Shown: positions 13,561-18,088 of the stretch, one piece after another
Layout of the letters: each line of letters begins with the position of its first letter
How positions within the stretch are numbered: the first letter of the stretch is position 1
Assembly (NCBI GenBank): GCA_003487005.1
Contig: DNFG01000162.1
Coordinates: 1 to 18,088, forward strand
Reading direction: 5' to 3'
DNA length: 18,088 bases
Source of the DNA: Bryobacterales bacterium
GTDB lineage: Bacteria > Acidobacteriota > Terriglobia > Bryobacterales > Bryobacteraceae
The notes under the pieces: model-generated
What the model was told of the DNA's origin: nothing
Seen by the model: the letters and a program-made list of their open reading frames with translations, nothing else
Database searches by the model: none
Translations under genes and position numbers: made by a program

Positions 13561-14304
13561 ATGAATCCAGCCAAGCCGGACGAAACTGTCCAGATGATCG
13601 TTGAACGGCTGACTGCGCTGTCGGACCCGGCGTTCGCCGCCGGCCAGCGGCGGTTCTTTCAGCACGAAGTGGAGACGGTCGGGGTCCGGTCGGCGGATCT
13701 GCACCGGTTGGCGAGGGAGTTGAGCGGGGAGATCAAGGGGTGGCCGCTGACTGCGAGAAACCGCCTGATGGAGTCGCTGTGGCGGGATGGGCGGATCGAG
13801 ACTGGCGCGCTGGTCTGCTACCTTTACCGGCGCTTCGCGCAGCAGTGCGGGGTTTGTGAATTCAAGCTCTTCGAGCGCTGGATCGACCGTCATGTGCGCA
13901 ATTGGGCGCATTGTGACGGGGTGGCGTCGTGGCTGTTGGCGGCTTCGATCGCCAATGAGCCGGAATTGCGGCTGCATCTGGTGTCTTGGACGGGATCGAA
14001 GAACCGCTGGAAGCGCCGGGCGGCGGCGGTGGCGCTGTTGCAGGAGGCGAAGGCCGGCCGGAATTTCGAGACGATCACCGAGGTGGCCACACGCTTGATT
14101 GCGGACCGGGACGACATGGTGGAGAAGGGACTCGGCTGGCTACTGAAGGAGGCGTACCCGAAGCAACCGGAGGCCACATTTGCGTTCCTGATGGAGCAGC
14201 GCGGGCGGGCGTCGCGGCTCATGCTGAGGATCGCGGCCGAGAAGATGCCGGCTGGGAGGAGACGGGAGTTGCTGGCGCGGAATCAGCCCCGGGCGCGCTC
14301 GTGA
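13561..14304 (+). CDS. AlkD-like DNA alkylation repair protein (HEAT-repeat DNA glycosylase)
   Basis: AlkD-type enzymes remove N3- and N7-alkylated purines from DNA using an all-helical HEAT-like scaffold. This 247-residue protein is of family length. It shows the family pattern RRFFQHEVETVGVRSADLHRLAREL (about 30-54), NWAHCDGVASWLL (114-126), SKNRWKRRAAAVALL (146-160) and MVEKGLGWLLKEAYPKQPE (186-204). Trp115, Asp119, an Arg near 152-153 and Trp193 sit where Bacillus AlkD has its lesion-contacting Trp109, Asp113, Arg148 and Trp187. The start ATG 13561 has GGGAG at 13547-13551. It diverges from the radical-SAM gene with only 19 bp between starts and overlaps the convergent thioesterase gene by 22 nt. 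Confidence 0.88.
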   Translation: MNPAKPDETVQMIVERLTALSDPAFAAGQRRFFQHEVETVGVRSADLHRLARELSGEIKGWPLTARNRLMESLWRDGRIETGALVCYLYRRFAQQCGVCEFKLFERWIDRHVRNWAHCDGVASWLLAASIANEPELRLHLVSWTGSKNRWKRRAAAVALLQEAKAGRNFETITEVATRLIADRDDMVEKGLGWLLKEAYPKQPEATFAFLMEQRGRASRLMLRIAAEKMPAGRRRELLARNQPRARS

Positions 14305-14780
14305 TCCTGGGCTTTACGTTTCAGATCGAGGCGCTGGGCGCGACGTTCGAGTGCCTGTTCGAACCGGCGGCGCTCGTCTGGGGATTCGGGGAGCACGGGA
14401 GGGACTTCGACGGGTTTACCGGTCTCGTCATCCAGGGCGACGAAGGTCAGGTACGACGAATTTGTGTGCTGGATTTCGCCGGTGCGAAGGTCTTCGACAA
14501 TCACCTTAACGCCAACCTCCATGGATGAACGGAAGACGCGGTTCACGCTCGACTTGAGAGTGACCAACTGGCCGATCCGAATGGGGTGCAGGAAGGTCAT
14601 CGAATCGACCGCGGCGGTGACGACCGAGCGGCGCGCGTGGCGCATGGCGGCGGTGGCGGCGGCGAGGTCGACGAGGTGCATGATACGCCCGCCGAGTAAG
14701 TAGCCGAGAGGATTGGCGTAAATGGGCAGGGCGAATTCGGCGATTTCGCTGAGGCTGTCACGAACGGGGCGTCCATCCAT
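14283..14780 (-). CDS. Acyl-CoA thioesterase, hotdog fold (YciA/BACH type)
   Basis: Enzymes of this family hydrolyse acyl-CoA thioesters in the cytoplasm. The 165-residue protein has one hotdog domain (about 8-120). The characteristic helix segment NPLGYLLGGRIMHLVDLAAATAAMRHAR (about 23-50) carries the Asp (VDLAA) used in catalysis by relatives. It is followed by VVTAAVDSMTFLHPIRIGQLVTLKSSVNRVFRSSMEVGVKV. A charged C-terminal tail (about 130-165) is Arg/Glu-rich. The start ATG 14780 has no Shine-Dalgarno sequence, but TACCCT lies 7 nt upstream. Its 3' end overlaps the convergent alkD-like gene by 22 nt. The divergent TPR gene begins only 36 bp away. The exact acyl substrate is not predictable. 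Confidence 0.9.
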   Translation of the reverse strand: MDGRPVRDSLSEIAEFALPIYANPLGYLLGGRIMHLVDLAAATAAMRHARRSVVTAAVDSMTFLHPIRIGQLVTLKSSVNRVFRSSMEVGVKVIVEDLRTGEIQHTNSSYLTFVALDDETGKPVEVPPVLPESPDERRRFEQALERRAQRLDLKRKAQDHERARG

Positions 14781-14787
14781 GAACGTG

Positions 14788-14793
14788 AGGGTA
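14788..14793 (-). promoter_or_regulatory. TACCCT -10-like box, 7 nt before the thioesterase ATG
   Basis: On the minus strand TACCCT is followed by 7 nt and then ATG 14780. It fits a leaderless start; no Shine-Dalgarno sequence is present. Confidence 0.35.
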
Positions 14794-14802
14794 GCATCCG
14801 GC

Positions 14803-14808
14803 TAGAAT
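14803..14808 (+). promoter_or_regulatory. TAGAAT -10-like box, 8 nt before the TPR-gene ATG
   Basis: TAGAAT matches the TATAAT consensus at 5 of 6 positions and lies 8 nt upstream of ATG 14817. The purine run AAAGGGA abuts the ATG too closely to be a normal Shine-Dalgarno sequence. The -35 region is weak. Confidence 0.42.
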
Positions 14809-14816
14809 CAAAGGGA

Positions 14817-15125
14817 ATGTCCCGACTCGAAGCAGTGAAGACGATGGTGGAGCAGGCGCCCGGCGATTCGCGGGTCCGGTTCATGCTCTGCATGGAATAC
14901 CTGGGCGCGGAGCGCTGGGAAGACGCGCTGGCGGAACTCGATGAACTCGTGAAACGCGACCCGGATTACGTGACCGCCTACTACCAGGGCGGCCGCGCTA
15001 ACGAGCAACTGGACCGCGAAGACGAGGCCCGGGCCTGGTATCAGCGCGGCGTGGAGACAGCGAAGCGGATTGGTGACGGCCACGCGCTGAGCGAGTTGCA
15101 GGCGGCACTGGACATTTTGGGCTAA
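14817..15125 (+). CDS. Small tetratricopeptide-repeat protein
   Basis: This is a 102-residue, probably cytoplasmic protein made almost entirely of TPR-like helical pairs. The units are roughly 3-34 (VKTMVEQAPGDSRVRFMLCMEYLGA), 35-68 (WEDALAELDELVKRDPDYVTAYYQGGRANEQL) and 69-101 (DREDEARAWYQRGVETAKRIGD). TPR proteins mediate protein-protein contacts; no enzymatic motif is seen and no partner can be named. No signal peptide is present. Its stop overlaps that of the convergent acetyltransferase gene by 4 nt. Confidence 0.85.
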   Translation: MSRLEAVKTMVEQAPGDSRVRFMLCMEYLGAERWEDALAELDELVKRDPDYVTAYYQGGRANEQLDREDEARAWYQRGVETAKRIGDGHALSELQAALDILG

Positions 15126-15718
15126 CGGCGCTCGAACTCGTGGAGCGCCTGACGGTACTCCTGCGCGAGCAGGCCGAAGACGCGCAGGTCGCTGTGACCA
15201 TCGACGAGGCGCTGGGCGTGACGGAGTGTTCCTTCCATGACGAAGCCGAGCCGGCGCGGAATGGCCTGGCTCGGTTCGTTGCCGGTTGCGCAGCGGATCT
15301 CGATGCGTTCCAGATCGAGAATTTCGAAAGCGATGCCGAGCAACGCCATGCTGGCCTGGGTGGCCAGACCCTGGCCGCGGGCGCCGGCGCGGAGCCAGTA
15401 GCCGATCTGCGCTGATCCGTTGTCGTGATCGATGGCGTGGAGGTCCACCACGCCCGCGAAATCGAGGTCGAGCCAGAGGCCGTAGACGAGGGCGGAGCCG
15501 TCGTTGCGCCGCTCCTGCGCTTCGAGGATGAAACGGATGGTGTCGGCCACGGTCTCGGTCTGATCGACCCACGGCAGCCATGTGCGGAGGTCTGAGCGCT
15601 CGCCCTGAACGGCATCGAAGACGATAGGGGCATCGCCAAGAGTCAGAGGGCGGAGGAACAGACCCCCATCGAGTTCGAGGGTTTCAGGGACCGGAGTGAC
15701 AACCGGATGGGCGACCAT
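15122..15718 (-). CDS. GNAT-family N-acetyltransferase (RimJ/RimL-like)
   Basis: This is a 198-residue acetyl-CoA-dependent acetyltransferase. It starts with a RimJ/RimL-like opening (LFLRPLTLGDAPIVFDAV, about 20-37). Next come VYGLWLDLDFAGVVDLHAID and GSAQIGYWLRAGARGQGLATQASMAL, in which RGQGLA is the acetyl-CoA pyrophosphate-binding loop (R/Q-x-x-G-x-G/A). It ends with LERIEIRCATGNEPSQAIPRRLGFVMEGTLR, the motif B region. Relatives acetylate ribosomal-protein N-termini, amino acids or antibiotics; the substrate here is unknown. It follows ssb on the same strand after 58 nt. The ATG has no Shine-Dalgarno sequence, but TACGTT lies exactly 6 nt upstream, so it may have its own promoter. Confidence 0.92.
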   Translation of the reverse strand: MVAHPVVTPVPETLELDGGLFLRPLTLGDAPIVFDAVQGERSDLRTWLPWVDQTETVADTIRFILEAQERRNDGSALVYGLWLDLDFAGVVDLHAIDHDNGSAQIGYWLRAGARGQGLATQASMALLGIAFEILDLERIEIRCATGNEPSQAIPRRLGFVMEGTLRHAQRLVDGHSDLRVFGLLAQEYRQALHEFERR

Positions 15719-15724
15719 GCGGCT

Positions 15725-15730
15725 AACGTA
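15725..15730 (-). promoter_or_regulatory. TACGTT -10-like box, 6 nt before the acetyltransferase ATG
   Basis: On the minus strand TACGTT is followed by AGCCGC and ATG 15718. This is the same 6-nt spacing as the two TACGCT boxes at 10209 and 10723. Confidence 0.35.
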
Positions 15731-15776
15731 TCACGTGCGGACGGCGGCGTCGCAATGCCCGCGCCAGATCAACCCA

Positions 15777-16268
15777 CTAGAACGGCACGTCGTCGTCGCC
15801 CATGGCCGGCGGGAAGTCCGGTTCGGGAGCCGAAGCCGGGCGGGCCTGCGGCTGTTGGGAGCGCGGCATCGAGACGGGACCGCGTGCGGGGGCTTCGCCC
15901 CAACTGCTGTCTCCCATGCCGGCGCCGCCTTCGCCCTTGCCGCCGAGCAGGATGATCTCGTCCACGACCACTTCGGTCGTGTAGCGTTTCTGGCCGTCCT
16001 TGTCTTCGTAGCTGCGGGTTTGCAGGCGGCCTTCAACGTAGACCTGCTTGCCTTTGGTCAGGAAGTTTGCCAGGTTTTCGGCCCGCCACAGGATGACGTT
16101 ATGCCAGTCCGTCTCTTCCTTCCAATCCCCGGTTTGGGAGTCTTTCAACCGGCGGTTGGTGGCGAGGGTGAACTTGGTCACCGCGATGCCGGAGGTGGTG
16201 AACCGGGTTTCGGCATCCTTGCCGAGATGCCCGAGGAGGATGACTTTATTGACGCTACGGCCTGCCAT
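15777..16268 (-). CDS. ssb: Single-stranded DNA-binding protein
   Basis: SSB coats single-stranded DNA during replication, repair and recombination and recruits partners through its C-terminal tip. The 163-residue protein has an N-terminal OB fold (about 1-115: SVNKVILLGHLGKDAETRFT, KEETDWHNVILWRAENLANFLTKGKQVYVEGRLQTRSYEDKDGQKRYTTEVVVDEIILLG). A Gly/Pro/Ala-rich flexible linker and the acidic interaction tip DDDVPF follow. ATG 16268 is chosen, with GGAG a few nt upstream and the family start (AGRSVNKVILLGHLG); a longer open frame upstream has no homology to SSB. It is transcribed toward the acetyltransferase gene. A single SSB of normal length, so likely the housekeeping copy. Confidence 0.96.
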   Translation of the reverse strand: MAGRSVNKVILLGHLGKDAETRFTTSGIAVTKFTLATNRRLKDSQTGDWKEETDWHNVILWRAENLANFLTKGKQVYVEGRLQTRSYEDKDGQKRYTTEVVVDEIILLGGKGEGGAGMGDSSWGEAPARGPVSMPRSQQPQARPASAPEPDFPPAMGDDDVPF

Positions 16269-16276
16269 ATCTCCGG

Positions 16277-16287
16277 AGCGTAGCATA
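16277..16287 (-). promoter_or_regulatory. Overlapping TATGCT/TACGCT -10-like boxes before ssb
   Basis: On the minus strand TATGCT and TACGCT overlap by one base. The second is 8 nt before ATG 16268, with GGAG in between. Either could act as a -10 box; no clear -35 box is seen. Confidence 0.3.
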
Positions 16288-16440
16288 CCCGGCGGCGCAC
16301 GGCGCGACGGGGACCGGTTGCATGCGGCGGCCGAATGACGCATGATTCGAGATAACAGGCTTCGGCGGGCGCCGGCGGCGCGGTGAAACGGTGCGGGCTC
16401 CCTCTCGGAATAGTCTGTTGCGGAAGGATATCAACTCAGC

Positions 16441-17697
16441 ATGCGGATTCCGGAAGGACAAGGTCTCCGGCGCCTGGCTCTCCTGGCGGCGGCACTGGGC
16501 CTCACCTCGGGAGTAGCGGGCGCGCAGAGCCTCCTGCGTTCCGCCAGCGGCGGTCCACCCACCATCGTCGGGTCCGATCTCGCCATCTTTGAAGCTGGCG
16601 ACCCACGTGAGGATCTGCCTTGTCGGCTCTCACCCGGCAAACCTGCTCTGGGTTTCGACTTGCGCTTTCATGCCGTCTACGACCTCATCATCCCGCTGCG
16701 AGAACTTGCAGGCGCCGAAAGCAGCCTGACCGTTCTGTTTCGGGTCACGCCTGTCGATCAGCCCAATTCTCCTGTTTACTTTTCCCAGCGCATTCGCGTC
16801 CCACTGATAGAGGAAGACGCCAAAGGTGACGCCTTCCTGCAGGGAGTGTTTGACGTGGGCGAAGGCAGATACAAAGTGGACTGGCTGATGCGCGATCGCA
16901 CGGAGCGGGTTTGTGCCCACTTCTGGCAGACCGAAGCGACACTTCCCAATCGCGACCGGGATCTTGCGGTTTCTCTGGCCCCGGGCGTGATTGCCGCCAC
17001 CGAGGTCGAGCAGTTCGCCGAGGAACCCCCGGTCCAGCGTGGCGGAGAGACGGAAGCCGTCAATGTGAAGGTGATGGTCAATTTCGCCCCACAGAATAAG
17101 AACGCAGCCGCTTTGCAGCCCTTCGACACCACCGCGCTGGTCACGATCCTGCGCCAGTTCCAGCGGGAACCGCGAATCCACCGCTTCTCCATCGTCGCGT
17201 TCAATCTCCAGGAGGAGCGGGTGCTTTTCCGCCAGGACGCCGCCGAGCACATCAACTTTCCCGCGATCGGCAAGGCGCTCGACACCATCCAACTCGGGCG
17301 CGTCGATTTCGCGAAGCTCCAGCAAAAGAACAGCGAAGCTGAGTTCCTCGGCAAACTGATTCAGGATGAGATGACCGGCGCCGATCCTCCGGATGCACTC
17401 GTCTTCGCCGGCCCCAAGGCTCTCGTGGACAGTGCGGTACCCGCGGAGTCGCTCAAGACGGTCGGCGTACCCGATTTTCCCGTTTTCTACATGAATTACA
17501 ACCTGTACCCGCAGGTCACCCCGTGGCGTGACGCGATCAGCCACGCCGTGCGGTATTTCAAGGGGCAGGAGTACACGATCAGCCGCCCGCGCGACCTCTG
17601 GCACGCGGTGACCGAGATCGTTTCAAAGATTGTAAAATCCAAGTCAGGGAGAGCCGGCCAGAATGCGGCCGTCATCCCGCCGGGGTCAGTTCAGTAG
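16441..17697 (+). CDS. Secreted protein with VWA-like domain, function unknown
   Basis: This is a 418-residue exported protein. A signal peptide (about 1-28, RRLALLAAALGLTSGVAGAQS) is followed by a beta-rich N-terminal part (about 35-165: FDLRFHAVYDLIIPLRELAG, VYFSQRIRVPL, GRYKVDWLMRDR). The C-terminal half (about 205-385) resembles a diverged von Willebrand A-type Rossmann domain: VKVMVNFAPQNKN, DTTALVTILRQFQREPRIHRFSIVAFNLQEERVLFRQD, LGRVDFAKLQQKNSEAEFLGKLIQDEM, PDALVFAGPK. The canonical metal-site DxSxS is not evident. Similar secreted proteins are, to my knowledge, frequent in Acidobacteriota, but their role is unknown. The start ATG 16441 has GGAAGGA about 12 nt upstream. The methyltransferase gene follows after 8 nt, so they are probably co-transcribed. 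Confidence 0.75.
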   Translation: MRIPEGQGLRRLALLAAALGLTSGVAGAQSLLRSASGGPPTIVGSDLAIFEAGDPREDLPCRLSPGKPALGFDLRFHAVYDLIIPLRELAGAESSLTVLFRVTPVDQPNSPVYFSQRIRVPLIEEDAKGDAFLQGVFDVGEGRYKVDWLMRDRTERVCAHFWQTEATLPNRDRDLAVSLAPGVIAATEVEQFAEEPPVQRGGETEAVNVKVMVNFAPQNKNAAALQPFDTTALVTILRQFQREPRIHRFSIVAFNLQEERVLFRQDAAEHINFPAIGKALDTIQLGRVDFAKLQQKNSEAEFLGKLIQDEMTGADPPDALVFAGPKALVDSAVPAESLKTVGVPDFPVFYMNYNLYPQVTPWRDAISHAVRYFKGQEYTISRPRDLWHAVTEIVSKIVKSKSGRAGQNAAVIPPGSVQ

Positions 17698-17705
17698 GTT
17701 CAGTC

Positions 17706-18088
17706 ATGTCCCAGCTACCTCTTCTGCCAATTCTTCCCGCCCTGCTTTGCGCGCTGGCGCTGCCGGGGCTGCAGGCGTTTCAGCCTCGGCCCACGCAGCC
17801 GCAGAAACTCGCTCCGTACGTCAGCTCACCTCAGCCGCTAGTCGCCAAAATGCTCGAACTTTCGGGGCTCAAGCAGGGTGAAACCGTATTCGACCTGGGT
17901 TCTGGCGATGGCCGGATCCTCATCGCAGCCGCTCGCGATTTTGGTGCCCGCGCCGTCGGCGTGGAGCTGAGTGGCGTGCTTGCCAGGCGGAGCAGAGAAC
18001 AGGCCGAACTCCTCGGTCTGGGCAACCGGATCGAGGTGATCGAAGGTGACTTGCTGACCGTTGATCTCAAAGATGCCGATGTCGTTTC
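17706..18088 (+). CDS. SAM-dependent methyltransferase with N-terminal signal peptide, 3'-truncated
   Basis: The first 127 residues of a class I methyltransferase are present, running off the right edge without a stop. The hydrophobic N-terminus (about 1-22, LPLLPILPALLCALALPGLQA) resembles a signal peptide. It is followed by PYVSSPQPLVAKMLELSGLKQGETV (about 38-62), the SAM-binding motif FDLGSGDGRILIAAA, an acidic residue ending strand 2 (AVGVELSG), and RIEVIEGDLL. This arrangement recalls the small Dot1-like or lysine-methyltransferase-like group that begins with a TPxxVVxxML segment. Substrate unknown. It probably shares a transcript with the upstream secreted protein. Confidence 0.85.
   Translation, partial: MSQLPLLPILPALLCALALPGLQAFQPRPTQPQKLAPYVSSPQPLVAKMLELSGLKQGETVFDLGSGDGRILIAAARDFGARAVGVELSGVLARRSREQAELLGLGNRIEVIEGDLLTVDLKDADVV

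Noticed and set aside
12228..13604. 458-codon plus-strand open frame opposite the radical-SAM gene
   Set aside because: It is the complement of a gene with clear cluster and SPASM cysteines, has no domain of its own and overlaps both neighbours.
16269..16440. Regulatory RNA or strong promoter in the ssb/VWA-like intergenic gap
   Set aside because: Only a weak TTGCAT-N17-CATGAT pair and GC-rich short inverted repeats are visible; nothing beyond chance.
1..18088. CRISPR array, tRNA/rRNA genes, insertion sequences, attachment sites
   Set aside because: No regularly spaced repeats, no tRNA cloverleaf or rRNA stretch, no transposase or integrase and no terminal inverted repeats were recognised.

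Overview
The window is about 18 kb of high-GC bacterial DNA, densely coded on both strands. The gene set suggests an acidobacterium, possibly of the Solibacter/Bryobacter group. The clues are a MacB-type export operon with several HlyD adaptors, short secreted proteins with an Sm-like core, a secreted VWA-like protein, and a SAM methyltransferase preceded by a signal peptide. The taxonomy is inference; no rRNA, tRNA or other marker RNA is visible. The first 22 bases look like leftover Illumina adapter, so the left edge is probably the end of a draft contig.

Layout. (1) 25-7327, plus strand: a five-gene export operon with three consecutive HlyD/MacA-like periplasmic adaptors (the first cut by the window edge), a MacB-type permease lacking its own ATPase domain, and a TolC-type outer-membrane channel. 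A hairpin terminator (7355-7388) closes it. (2) 7400-10167, plus: mutL (mismatch repair endonuclease/ATPase) and a GntR-type regulator with an unrecognised C-terminal domain. (3) 10154-12324, plus: four small exported or membrane proteins with an Sm-like beta-barrel signature. The last three are close paralogues in tandem. The first and second genes are each preceded by the same 26-28 bp palindrome at the same distance from the start codon. (4) 12321-13541, minus: a radical-SAM/SPASM enzyme of the anaerobic sulfatase-maturase type. (5) 13561-15718: AlkD-like DNA glycosylase (+), hotdog acyl-CoA thioesterase (-), small TPR protein (+) and GNAT acetyltransferase (-), packed with overlapping convergent stops. 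(6) 15777-16268, minus: ssb, upstream of the GNAT gene on the same strand. (7) 16441-18088, plus: a secreted VWA-like protein and the start of a signal-peptide-bearing SAM methyltransferase, cut by the right edge.

How the parts fit. The first block would form a tripartite pump spanning both membranes, powered by an ATPase encoded elsewhere. The most original part is 10154-12324: tandemly duplicated exported proteins with conserved Sm-like cores, diverging membrane segments, a repeated promoter/operator unit, and a regulator gene whose stop codon lies inside the first palindrome. Several genes also have a TANNNT box 6-8 nt before the ATG and mostly no Shine-Dalgarno sequence, which fits leaderless transcription.
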